This document shows, in pieces, positions 34,937 to 45,414 of a stretch of 64,000 nt of DNA. The position numbers and the translations under genes are program-made. Each line of letters opens with the position of its first letter. The first letter of the stretch is position 1. The notes under the pieces are model-generated. The model ran no database searches and was not told the DNA's origin. It saw only the letters and a list, made by a program, of their open reading frames with translations. The DNA is from Puccinellia tenuiflora (Eukaryota > Streptophyta > Magnoliopsida > Poales > Poaceae): contig QRDG01000028.1 of NCBI GenBank assembly GCA_012064385.1, positions 1 to 64,000 on the forward strand, given 5' to 3'.

Positions 34937-37533
34937 AGTTGGCGCCCACCGTGGGGCCAGCAGCGGCGCTGGCTGGAGTTTACATCCGGACGGGCTCCAT
35001 CATCGCGTCGGGTGAGCGTGTAGTCTGTGGCCTCGTCCACAGATTCGGCTCCCTCAACGTCATCTCCGACAACGCAGGCTGTTTCGGCAGCAGGCCACTG
35101 CCCCGGAACGGATGCCTCATCGACTTCGGCGCGCTCACGGTCTACGTCGCCACCGAGGTCCCTTGCAGGTTCCCCGAAAGGGTGCAGCTGGGAGCGGATC
35201 CACCCGCAGTCTGCGCAGCTCGCGGCCGGCGTACCGCTCGCCCCGCTAGTTGCGTGGAAGTCATGATGACCGCCCCGGGTGTCGGTGCCGGCAAAGCCGT
35301 GGCAGGCGAGGCTGACCCCGGCACCAGGTCGGCAAGAACGGGGCGTCCGCCCTTGGAGAAACCGGAGAATCGTGCGGCACAGGCCAGTACGTCCAGCGTG
35401 CCGGTGACGCCGAGTCCTCTTCAGGACGCGATTCAGAAGCTGGCAACACCAGTCGCACCGGGTGCAGATGTTGCTCTAACTCAGGCGGAGTTGGAGCAGC
35501 AGCGCCAGGAGATACTCCGAGAAGCCCAGGAGGTGGCCCGAGTCAGGCAGGAGTTCGACATATCAATGCGTGAGTATAACTCGGCTCATGGTTTTACTCC
35601 GGCAGCAAACACAGTTAGTCGCATCGACGAGGTGCGTGCCCGAGGTAGAGACCTTAATGCAGAGATAGCTAGAGATGGTAGAGCTAGATCTGCTAGAACT
35701 GCTAGTCATGTGTCGGCCGAAAAGCCGAGATACAGCACGCCCGGAAAGAACCTTAGGGCGGCAGAGGCAGCCATAGCCGAGTTGGCCGGTTTATCCGGTG
35801 AAGCTCGCAGTAGGCAGCAGGACCGAGTCAATGAGTTGGTGGCTGTCGCTAACCGACAGAACGAGGCCTATCGCAAGGCTAACCCGGATGCGGGTGGATC
35901 TCGGTTCCTTCACTCGGATGGTGGAGCCGGAGGGGCGTCCAAGGGACAAGCCTCTTCGCCGTATGTCGGCAGGAGCAGGGGCCAGAGTGTGAACTCTGGC
36001 AAGAACAAGCAGATACAAGCGTACGATCCGGCCTATGCCGGAAAGAGAGTAGCCGAGCAGGGCAATGCCGGTCGGGGAAAGTCAGGACCCGCCCAGGGCA
36101 GGCAGGAAGAGAACCAAGTCATCCCGGCGAATCAAGGTCAGCCACCTCGGTATCCGGTACCCATTCCACCTCGTCGTCAAGCGGGTGCCGGGTACGTCGA
36201 GCCGGCCGCAGACCGATACGATGATGGTTACTCGGCCATGGAGCGGGCCGGGTACACAAGATACCGAGAATTGGCGTCCGAGGGTGCACTCGGCGCAAGG
36301 CTGGGAACTCGCCAGTTGCCGGCACACGATGTCCGGAACAAACTGGACAGAATCTATCTGTCCGAACTGCTGGAAGAGCAAGGCCCACCGGGTCCGGCAT
36401 GTTTTGGACCCCGGATCATGAAGCAGGCACCGGTGCCGAATTTCCAGTTGCCTCGGGGCGCCAAGACCTATGACGGCAGCACCAAGCCGGAGGACTGGCT
36501 GACAGATTATGTCACCGCTGTGCATATTGCCGGCGGAAGTCGCAGATGGGCGGTGCGGTATGTACCGCAAATGCTTGAAGGACCAGCCCGAATCTGGCTG
36601 AATAACCTGGAGGAGAACAGTATTGATTGCTGGCTTGACTTCTCTGATGCTTTTGTCAGCAACTTCTCCAGTACCTACAAGAGGCCGAATCGACCTCAAC
36701 AGCTGTCCATGTGTCGGCAGCGAGAAGACGAAACCGACCGGGAATATTTAACCCGGTGGAGCACGATCCGGAACTCCTGTGAAGGAGTGATTGAGTCACA
36801 AGCCATTGCCTGGTTTGCGCAAGGATGCCGACATGGCTCCATGCTGTGGCAGAGACTCCAGAGGGAGATGCCGGCCACCTTGGCCGAGACAATGTCAATT
36901 GCCGACAGTTATGCGCTTGGTGATCCGACACAGCCCTTACTGGCCCCGGTCGACAGAGACAGATCGGGTCGGCGAGGTGATCGCTCGGATTACCGAGGAA
37001 AGAGAAGGGAAGAGAGGCCGGATTACCGGTACGGGTCAGACCAGGTTGCTGCCATCGACCAAGATCAGACGGGTGCCGGCAGCAGCCAGAGGCAAAAGAA
37101 TGACGGTCCAGCATGGGGCCAGAACTCGGAAGGAAGGAGGCCGTGGGACGGCGAAAAAAGACCATGGAATGGCGAGAGGAAGCCGTGGAACGGCGACAAG
37201 AGGCAGTGGGCTAGCCCCAGCGGGACGATGCCGAATGATCCCTGCAGCTATCACACCAAGCACCCCAGCAGACCGGCTCAGCACTCAAACCGGAACTGCA
37301 GCCGAAACAGGCGCCCGCAGGAGAACACCGGCCCGGCAACTCGACCCGCATCACTCACGGGTGCGAACGCTATCCCGGTGAACGCCCAGACAAGGCCTGA
37401 AGATGTCAACCAAGTGGCCAACATGCCAACACAACAACTTCAACTACCCCGGCAGCAACGCTGGCCCGAGTCGGCAAAATCAGTACCGAGAGGCTCACCA
37501 GAGTTACATGGTCTTTGTGACCGAGCCCAATGA
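34909..37533 (+). CDS. gag of Tat2 (874 aa)
   Basis: The open frame starts at ATG 34909 within the LTR and reads through the PBS as TPPRQLAPTVGP. This start is chosen because Tat1 and Tat3 begin in the same way, although the frame is open further upstream. The N-terminal ~130 residues are followed by helical, Gln/Glu/Arg-rich parts. The capsid region contains TYDGSTKPEDWLTDYV and GPARIWLNNLEENSIDCW (about residues 520-570), then RQREDETDREYLTRW. A basic Arg/Asp-rich tail has repeats of RRPWDGEKRPWNGERKPW. A CX2H...HX4C knuckle-like CSYH...HSNRNC is near 37238-37294. The frame leaves the protease frame near 37450-37490. Confidence 0.88.
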   Translation: MASAVTPPRQLAPTVGPAAALAGVYIRTGSIIASGERVVCGLVHRFGSLNVISDNAGCFGSRPLPRNGCLIDFGALTVYVATEVPCRFPERVQLGADPPAVCAARGRRTARPASCVEVMMTAPGVGAGKAVAGEADPGTRSARTGRPPLEKPENRAAQASTSSVPVTPSPLQDAIQKLATPVAPGADVALTQAELEQQRQEILREAQEVARVRQEFDISMREYNSAHGFTPAANTVSRIDEVRARGRDLNAEIARDGRARSARTASHVSAEKPRYSTPGKNLRAAEAAIAELAGLSGEARSRQQDRVNELVAVANRQNEAYRKANPDAGGSRFLHSDGGAGGASKGQASSPYVGRSRGQSVNSGKNKQIQAYDPAYAGKRVAEQGNAGRGKSGPAQGRQEENQVIPANQGQPPRYPVPIPPRRQAGAGYVEPAADRYDDGYSAMERAGYTRYRELASEGALGARLGTRQLPAHDVRNKLDRIYLSELLEEQGPPGPACFGPRIMKQAPVPNFQLPRGAKTYDGSTKPEDWLTDYVTAVHIAGGSRRWAVRYVPQMLEGPARIWLNNLEENSIDCWLDFSDAFVSNFSSTYKRPNRPQQLSMCRQREDETDREYLTRWSTIRNSCEGVIESQAIAWFAQGCRHGSMLWQRLQREMPATLAETMSIADSYALGDPTQPLLAPVDRDRSGRRGDRSDYRGKRREERPDYRYGSDQVAAIDQDQTGAGSSQRQKNDGPAWGQNSEGRRPWDGEKRPWNGERKPWNGDKRQWASPSGTMPNDPCSYHTKHPSRPAQHSNRNCSRNRRPQENTGPATRPASLTGANAIPVNAQTRPEDVNQVANMPTQQLQLPRQQRWPESAKSVPRGSPELHGLCDRAQ
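34937..34955 (+). other. Primer binding site of Tat2
   Basis: GTTGGCGCCCACCGTGGGG, identical in its core to the Tat1 site. It is part of the gag reading frame. Confidence 0.88.
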
Positions 37534-38815
37534 CAAGCAGAGTCAGCACAGGCGAGCGATGGAAGTAAATGCCGTTATGCCGGCAGTGCCGAAATTCATG
37601 TACTGGTCCGAGGATGAGATCAGCTGGAGCATCAGGGACCATCCAAGGGTCATGCCCAACCCAGGAGGTTATGCTCTAGTGGTGGATCCGACATTCGTCG
37701 GGCCCAGCATCAATGTCAGGTTTTCCCGGGTTCTCGTTGATAACGGGAGCAGCATCAACATCATGTACCGGGATACCATGGTGAAACTCGGCATAACCGA
37801 GAATATGATGCAGCCCAGCCGAACCACCTTTCACGGCATTGTGCCCGGTGTATCGCATGCACCCATGGGCACGATTTGGGTTGATGTCGCCTTTGGTGAC
37901 AAAAGCAACTGCCGGACTGAGAGTCTGCTGTTCGAGGTCGTGGATCTCGAGAGCCCGTATCATGCTTTACTCGGCAGACCGGCACTCGCCAAGTTCATGG
38001 CGTCTACTCATGTGGCATACCTGAAGATTAAGCCTTCACCCGAGTCAGACTCAATATTCATCCCGGGTAATCCAGAATCCGACGTCGTCCCGATGGACGT
38101 TGACGTCGGGAGCAAGCCGCTGAACCCGGGGACTGCGCCGCAGGACTCGGGGACTGCTCTGCAGGACCCGGGGACTCCCATGGATGTCTCGTGTGTTATG
38201 TCGGACTCAAGAGCAGAGTTGGAAAATTGGAAAGCTGCTTGGCGGAACTCGGGAATCCTTTGGGAAGACTCGGGGACTCGTCAGCCTATGTCGGGTGTCG
38301 TTATGTCGGTTGAAGTCATGGAGGTCGATGAGCCTGAACTCGGAACTCGTCCGGTACCGACATGGGCCCAACCCATCATGACATTTATGTTGGATGGCAC
38401 CTTACCGAGTGATGAGATCTCGGCCAGGCAGATACAGAGACGGTCCAAGTCTTTCACCATCATCAACCGAGAGTTATACAAGAGAAGTGTGACCACCGTT
38501 CTCCAGCGGTGTGTCGAACCAGAAGAAGGAGAAAAGATCCTCCGAGATATCCATCAGGGAGAGTGCGGTCATCACGCTTCTTCCCGAGCCATAGTGGCCA
38601 AAGCATTCCGATATGGGTTTTACTGGCCGAGTGCTCTGCAGCAGGCAGAGGACATAGTCCGGAAGTGTGAAGGATGTCAGAGATTCGCAAACAAGATTCA
38701 CATGCCGGCCTCGGCACTCAAAACTATTCCCATCACTTGGCCATTTGCAGTGTGGTGTTTGGACATGGTGGGGCCGTTCAAGCCAGCCCGAGGTAACATG
38801 ACTCACATCTGGTGA
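37480..38815 (+). pseudogene. Protease-integrase fusion of Tat2 without RT/RNase H
   Basis: One open frame contains protease (VNAVMPAVPKFMYWSED, active site FSRVLVDNGSSINIMY at about 37725-37770, VVDLESPYHALLGRPA) and then the N-terminal part of integrase (LYKRS, GECGHHASS, CEGCQRFANK, CLDMVGPFK). The roughly 800 codons for RT, RNase H and the second RNase H are absent without loss of frame. The joint (38110-38400) is a low-complexity stretch with repeated GGACTCGGGGACT words. The frame is lost at about 38815, where integrase needs a shift. Such an element would depend on RT from another copy. Confidence 0.88.
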
Positions 38816-39626
38816 TGGTGGACAAGTTCACCAAGTGGATCGAGGTGAAACCAATAAGAAGTGTGATGGCCGTACAGCTGTGTCATTCTTAAAGGATATT
38901 ATCCTAAGATATGGGCACCCACACAGCATCATCACTGATAACGGCACAAATTTCGCCGAGGGAGACTTTGCTCGGTTTTGCCAAGAAAAGAGAATCCGAC
39001 TCGACCTGGCGTCGGTCGCCCATCCGCAATCGAATGGGCAAGTGGAAAGATCAAACGCTCTGGTCTTATCCGGTATAAAACCCCGGCTAATCGAGCCACT
39101 GTTACGTGCTCCGGGGTGTTGGCTGGACGAGATCCCGGCCGTACTATGGAGTCTACGGACTACACCGAATCGCTCGACCGGCTATACGCCATTCTTCCTG
39201 GTCTACGGAGCAGAGGCAGTTCTGCCAACCGACATAGAGCACGACTCGCCGAGAGTTGCTTTATATACCGAGTCAGAGGCAAGAGAGGCCCGAGAGAACG
39301 ATGTCGACTTGCTCGAGGAAGCACGAGAGTTGGCATTGTCCAAGTCAGCGATATATCAGCAGAATCTCCGACGTTACCACAGTCGGAAGGTGAATCCTCG
39401 CAAGTTCCGAGAAGGAGACCTCGTGCTTAGGCTTGTGCAGCGTACGGCCGGGATGCACAAGCTATCACCTCCGTGGGAGGGACCGTTTATCGTGAGCAAA
39501 GCTTTGAACAATGATGCCTACTATCTTATAGATGCTCAGAAACAGGTGAAGAACAAGATGGATCGATCCGGGGAGGAGACCAAACGCCCTTGGAATGTAG
39601 CTCTTCTCCGCCCCTTCTACTCTTAA
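38816..39626 (+). pseudogene. Integrase catalytic and C-terminal part of Tat2
   Basis: After a frameshift (about 38812) and a second one near 38855-38865, the frame continues with TAVSFLKDIILRYGHPHS, IITDNGTNF (second Asp), HPQSNGQVERSN (Glu), VLWSLRTTPNRSTGY, KFREGDLVLRLVQ and KLSPPWEGPF. It ends LLRPFYS at 39626. The first catalytic Asp is in CLDMVGPF of the preceding frame. All three acidic residues are present, so only the frameshifts disable it. Confidence 0.88.
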
Positions 39627-39671
39627 GGACCTACTGTATGTATCTCGAAACTAAGAAATGAAATGTCGGCA

Positions 39672-40290
39672 CCCCGAGAAGTGACTCGGGGACTGCCTTG
39701 TTGAACAAATCTGTGTTTTATCCTTGTATTTTAATTCCTTATGCCGGATGGCTCTAAAAACCGTATCACCTTGTTCGTAAGTATTGTGCGCTGTGTCCTC
39801 GTGATCTTGTGACTCGACTGCCTGACACCGAGAAAGGTAGGCAAGAGCAAAGGTCACCAGGCGCAGTACACAAGAAAACCGACTCGGGGACTCGGTCCAG
39901 GAGCGATTCGGTTTCTTTTTTCTAAATAATGTGTTTGTGTTGAATGGCTCTAAAAACTGTGTCGCCGTATTGGTAAGTATTGTATGCTGTACTGTGATTT
40001 TGTGACTCGACTGCCTGACACCGAAAAAGGTAGGCAAGAGCAAAGGTTACTCGGCGCAGTAAACAAGAAAACCGACTCGGGGACTCGGTCCAGGAGCGAT
40101 TCGGTTTCCTTTTAATAACCTTATGTCGGATGGCCTTGGCTATTTTCCCCAAGTTTCTAAGTACTGTATGCTGTACAACGGTCGTTTTGTGACTCGACTG
40201 CCTGACACCAAAAATGGTAGGCAAGAGCAGAGATGGCAGAAGTATAGTAAACAAGAAATTGAACTCGGGGACTCGGTTCAATGTGATCCG
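39672..40290 (+). repeat. Tandem array of about three 190-base units downstream of Tat2 pol
   Basis: Units start at about 39745, 39940 and 40129 and share GGCTCTAAAAAC, TGACTCGACTGCCTGACACC, GGTAGGCAAGAGCA and CGACTCGGGGACTCGGTCC. Before them is a hairpin CCCCGAG/CTCGGGG (39672-39678, 39685-39691) followed by ACTGCC. TCGGGGACT is the same word as in the Tat2 PPT. The array separates the 3' ends of pol and the antisense gene. Confidence 0.85.
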
Positions 40291-40421
40291 GCGTACGGCT
40301 AAACTTGTTAAAACTTGCAAAGTAAAAAAGTCAGGTACCAACCATAAAAAAGTGCAAGGTATATATTACATCTGCACCCGGCATTCCGGGGATTTGACAA
40401 GTCGAGTTTTTTCTAAAAAGT

Positions 40422-42387
40422 TCAGGCAGCAGCATCCGAGGTTTTTTGGGCAGAAGGAGAGGCTGGAGTCTCGGTTGCGGTTTCCTCGGCGGTGGACCCG
40501 GTAGCAGTGCCGGTGGCTGACTCGGGCGGAGCGTCGGCTGCGATCTCTTCGTCGACGGCCTCGTCTTCGTCCTCTCCTTCGTCTCCCTCATCCGGGATTT
40601 CCTCGGATTGGGGAACCCGGTCGCCAGCGACAAAGGAGTGCACCGGGGCATACTGGATAAGCGCATGGGCAAATTCCTGGCGACGCCGAATGAGATCCGG
40701 GTCAGTGAGCCACTTCGACCCGTCGCGCAGAGTCTGGAGCTTGTCGAGATCGAGCTTCTCGTACCAAGATAGCACGTACATCATCGCCTCGTCTGCGCCG
40801 ACTCGGGCGGCCGACGAACGCCAATCGTCGAGTCTTGCCTCGGAAGCCAGCAGGCACTTGGCCAGTTCATCTACAACTGCAGGGGCTTCACTCCCGGGCC
40901 AGAGGACGTTGTAAGCTCGGATTGCGGCGGTGAGGAGGTTCATCCCGATAGCCCTCATGGGAACCAAGCGAGCCTTCAGCGCCGCCAAGTGGGCATCCAT
41001 ATCCCAGTCGGCCGAGATAGGGCCCCCTTGGATCTTCTCGAACCGTTGCTCGGCAGCGCCCTTGTCCGCGGCAGCCTTGGTATGGGGGAAGCGCTCTGAG
41101 TAAGGAATGGCTAACGCCAGAACGTGTTATTTGAGATGAAGAAAGATGAAAGAAGGAATGAAGGCAGAGGGGAAGAGAGCTTACTGTCCATCTCGGAGTT
41201 TATCTTGGAGATGTTCACCAGCCACTGTGCGATCTTGGCTTGCAGAGTTTGAAGCTCGCTCCTGGCCGAGGTAGCCTCAGACTTAGATTCGGCAAGCGAC
41301 TCCTGGAGTTTCCGGGTTTCCTCGACTCGGAGCCGCTTTTCCTCGGTAGCGCTCTTCTCCGACTCGGCGGCCTGACTCCGAGTTAGCTCCAGTTCGGCCT
41401 TCAGCCGGGATATCTCCTCCTGATTTTTCTGCAGCTCGGCCTGGTGAGCAAGCTCGCGCTCCTTATGTGCGGCTGTGCCGAGGTAGCAAGTGTTAGAAGG
41501 AGCAGACTGAAGCAAGTGTAAATTGAAAGGGCAAAGTATGGCTTACACTCGGTTTCCGAGATCCGTTTCTCCAGGCCTTCAACCTTGAGCGCCGAGTCAG
41601 CTATTTGGTCCAGCTTGGCTCGCAGCAACTTATGCTTATCAGAGAGGCTTTTGTGGGCCAGCAGAAGTTTGCGGTGCACCTGCGTGCGCTTGGTCATGCA
41701 GATCTGAAAGGAAGAAATATTAATGTTATTGATAAAGATTCAGCCCGAGTTATCTTTACTCAGCCGAGTTTCAGTCACTCGACCCGAATCTCGGGGACTG
41801 GGGATGGATAACATATGAATTAAAGAAGGACAAACCGAGTTATATTTACTCGGCGTAGCTTACCGCGGCTGCTTGGTCGGCGGCGAAAAGGGCAGACTTT
41901 ACTGCGGCCATCTTTTGGCCAACCAGACTCGGACTCGCCGAATGTTCTGAGAGGATTTGGCTCGCGGGTGGCCTCGAGCTCACTTCGCCCATGTCGGCGG
42001 CGTTCCACTCCGTGTTATAGTGCTCGAGGGAGCCAAGGCTTTTGCCGCTGTCGGTTCGCACCGGGGCGTGCACCCAGTCAGTGGTATAAGTGCTGGTTAA
42101 TAAAACTGGGGGTGTCCCGCGGCTCGCCGGCACCACCAGCTGTCGCTCCGGGTTAGCCGACACCGTCGTCACCAGTGCCTTTCCGGTTGTTTCCCCGGTT
42201 GCTGGAACTGGAGCCTTGGATGTTGGTGGCCGTGGCTGCGGTTGTGCCGGTGCCGGCGTTGGCTTGGCCGTCGCTTGTGTCGGTGGCGGTGTCGGCTTGG
42301 CCAAGGATGTCGATGCGGATTTCGACTTAGACGGCGATGGCCGTGGTGGTTGTGTCGGAGCGGGCTGTGGTTGTTGCTGTTGTGTCG

Positions 42388-42418
<31 letters not shown>

Positions 42419-44345
42419 TGGCTGTTGCTGTTGCTGTTGCTGCTGCTGTTGTTGCTGCTGCTGCTGTTGCTGTTGCTGCGGCTGTGGCTGTTGCGGTTGT
42501 GGCGGCTCTTGCTGCGGCTGACTCGGTTGGGCCGAATCTTCCGCCGCAGTCTTCTCTGTCTCGGAGCCCGACGTGCTGGCCCCGAGATTCGTGGATGTGT
42601 CGGTCGTTACCGACTCGGCATCTCTGGTCCCGGATCCCGGAACAGTTGGAGGCGCTACCGGGCTGGTCCGTGGCGGACTCGGCAGCCTCGTGTCGTCCGG
42701 CCGAGGTGGAGTCGGAGTCCTGACGGGATCCGAGTCAGTGGGCTCGGTTGGAATCTCCAGAGGAGCGGAGCTGCAAGGCAATGAAGTAAAGGTATCGTCA
42801 GAAGGAGGAAACTGTGGCTAAGCATATAAGGTTATGTCGGTGAAAGGGAGTCTTACCCCTTAGTGACTGGGCGCTCGCGGCGCTTCGCCGTAGGCTTGTT
42901 CCCCGCAGTCTTTACCCGCCGCTGCTTCTTCGCGGGAGCGCCGGATGTCCCGGCACCGGCGGTTGCTGCTGCTGGGCGTTTCCGAACTGCGCCCTTGGAT
43001 CCCACGGCGAGGGGCTCCACCTCCAGCACCTGGTCGTCCGCGTCAGCTGGGGGCGAGGCACCGGGTAAGCAGACTGCAATCGGGAGAGGATCATGTACCT
43101 CTAGCATTTGACAGTCGTCATCATCATCTGACCGATCTCGGACGCGAGCCTTACCGGGACAGAGCTGTGCGACAGGAACTGTGCCGACATCAGGGATCGG
43201 CATGTTGTCGTCGTTATCCGGGTCCACCGAGTCAGCTTCGACTCGGTCTGGACCCCATTTGGCAGCCGGATCCCGTCCATCCTCCTCTGTTGCCGCTCGA
43301 ACCTCTGAACAATGGAAGACGAGAAAGATTAAGGCCGAGTATAAAAGGAAACCGACTTAAGATTTATGTCGGTGGGAAAGTTACGTCGGTGCAAGTTATT
43401 TACCTGGGGCGGAGGGTTGTTCCGGCTGTGAGGTTCTACTCCCCACTCCCACTCCTCCGACATCCTCGTCCGAGCTATGGCCTTGACCCGCTGCCGGATC
43501 TGGGCCTTGGTCAGCTCGACCGTGCTTGTCCGAGTCGGGTCAAGAGGGCCACTCATGTGGCAGATCTTGTGGACTCGGCGCTGAAGGGGTGAGACTCGGC
43601 GGCTTATGAATGTCGCCAACAGATCATCGGCAGTTAACCCTTCAGCTCGGAGCTGTCCCACGACTTCGTGGATCTGGTTGACCTCGGTCTCTTGGTCGGT
43701 CGGATTGTATCCCCAGTTGAGTTGCCTTGTGGGGGGGCCGATGACGAAATCCGGCAGGTTGATCTTGTCGACGTCGGTCGAGTTCTTCACGTAGAAGAAG
43801 GAGCGCTGCCACTTCCGGCATGACTCCAGGCCGTTGATTCGGGGGAAGATTGAGTTGCGCCGAGGTGTGACGGTGGCGGCCCCGCACTGGGTCATCATCT
43901 TGGGAGCGTCCGGGTCGGCCGGATTCGGAATGACCTGCTTCCGGAATCCGAAATATTTGGACCACGCGCGGACGCTGGCCTTGAGACCGAGATAACCCTC
44001 GGTGAAGGAAGCGAAGGAGGATAAGGTGGTGATGGCGTTGGCCGGTAAGTGGTGAGGTTGGAGGCCGAAACTGTCGAGGAAGTTCCGGAAAAATACACTG
44101 GCGGGTAGTCCGAATCCCCGCTCAAAGTGCGCGACGAAGACGACTCGTTCGCCCTCCTGGAGACTCGGCGTGGTCTCGGTGCCGGGCATTCGGCACTCCA
44201 CCCCGGGCGGGATCCGTCGAGTCCGGACTAGCCAATCTATCTCGGCTCGTCCGACATCGGAACCTTCCCACGAGGCCCGAGTGGATCCCTCCACTGTAGT
44301 CTCTTCGACCGAGTCGATCACCTCGAGGGCAGCGTCGTCCGACAT
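40422..44345 (-). CDS. Antisense spliced gene of Tat2: Transposase_28-like coiled-coil protein, 1137 aa, apparently intact
   Basis: Six coding exons: 44345-43404, 43302-42857, 42770-41864, 41703-41547, 41472-41185, 41095-40422. All five coding introns are GT-AG (86-230 bases) and the phases fit, giving 3414 bases with no internal stop. Exon 1 holds a globular domain (about residues 45-290: FVAHFERGFGLP, FGLQPHHLPANAIT, ATVTPRRNSIFP, KWQRSFFYVKN) matching the genes in Tat1 and Tat4 and resembling Pfam Transposase_28. Exon 2 is acidic, then Lys/Arg-rich. Exon 3 is Pro/Ser/Thr-rich with a long Gln tract (about 42366-42525). Exons 4-5 form a coiled coil (EEISRLKAELELTRSQAAE). Exon 6 is helical (WRSSAARVGADEAMMYVLSWY) with an acidic tail. 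No catalytic motif is recognised and the function is unknown. It may be an accessory or capture-derived protein, perhaps nuclear. Confidence 0.85.
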
Positions 44346-44367
44346 CTTGATGAAAGGCTACCGAGGT

Positions 44368-44862
44368 CTGCAAACAGATTCACCGGCGGTGAGCAAGATG
44401 GGTGCCGTAGTAAAAATAGAAAGAAAAGGGGAAAGAAAATATGCGGGAAGATGCAGGCGAGTGCTAGATCCAAAAGAGAAAGTGAAGAGGGAGAAAAGAG
44501 GTGCCGCGGCGGCTAACCCGCCGGCGGCGCACCGCAACCACGGCCGCGAGGTCACCGGCGGCGCGCGATGCGTCGCCGCGGTGAAGAACAAAAAGAAGAA
44601 CAGGGTGAAGAAATAGAGGAAGAAGAAGGAGAGAGAGAAAAGGAAGAACTTACCGCTGTGATGTGCTGGTGCAGCGGCGGCGAAGGATGCAACTGCGGCG
44701 TCCTGCGCGTCGAGCGGCGGCGGCTCGCCGGCGTGCGTGAATCCGTGCGGTGGCGACGGGCTCTGTGCTCTGAGTGCGCCGGAGAGCGAGGAGAGCAAGG
44801 AGGCAAGGAAGAGGATGAATGAGCGCAAGGGAGAGAGCCGTATCCTCTCCCTACTATTTATG
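44368..44862 (-). promoter_or_regulatory. Promoter, leader and 5' UTR intron of the Tat2 antisense gene
   Basis: On the minus strand a TATA-like CATAAATAG lies at 44862-44854. A donor GCGG|TAAG-type site (GT at 44653-44652) and an acceptor TTTGCAG (AG at 44369-44368) define a leader intron of 286 bases that ends 22 bases before the ATG at 44345. The region is GC-rich and lies between the gene and the 3' LTR. Confidence 0.6.
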
Positions 44863-45400
44863 CGCGGCGGAGGAGATCGTGCGTGCGGAAGTTACTGCGC
44901 ACGATCTAGTAACGGGCGAGAGGTTACCACCCCACGATCGGTGGCACGGTTCCCGACGCGGCATAACCACCGCACGATCGGCCACACGGGAGGCCACAGG
45001 AGGCCAACAGTCCAAGGGCGGTACACGCGATCGGGCGAGACCCGAGGAGACGTGCGCACGGTCAAGGGTGCACTTGAGTGCTTACGTGGGCACAGTGGCC
45101 GAGACGACCGACGTCGCACAGGTGGCACGCATGCCTGCGGCATGTCCATCCGTGCACGATGATCGAGGCGTTGGACAGAGATGCTCTGCCACGTAGCGGA
45201 CCGATGACTCGGAGGAGCTAAGGGGTTTTTCCCTGTACGTCGGAATGACCCGGCATAAGATGAGAAATTAAGTTGAGATACATGGTGTTTTCCGACATAT
45301 GATTTTCGCCGGCATATGTTATGTCGGAGATCAGTTAAGGATGCTGGTTTTTCGGGTAAACCTGCCGTGGCCCTTCATCCGAGGCTGCAGGACCGCGCCA
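44863..45400. other. Tat2 region between the antisense promoter and the 3' LTR
   Basis: No coding sequence is supported. It contains GC-rich possible upstream promoter sequence (CACGATCG words at about 44930-44980) and then GACATATG/CCGGCATATG words near 45290-45320. Confidence 0.55.
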
Positions 45401-45414
45401 GCTTCGGGGACTAA
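45401..45414 (+). other. Polypurine tract of Tat2
   Basis: GCTTCGGGGACTAA immediately precedes the 3' LTR. The A after GGGG is also found in the array words of this element. Confidence 0.85.

Noticed and set aside
42090..42784. Cys-rich and Leu-rich plus-strand frames
   Set aside because: They are the other-strand readings of the polyglutamine-coding tract of the antisense gene.
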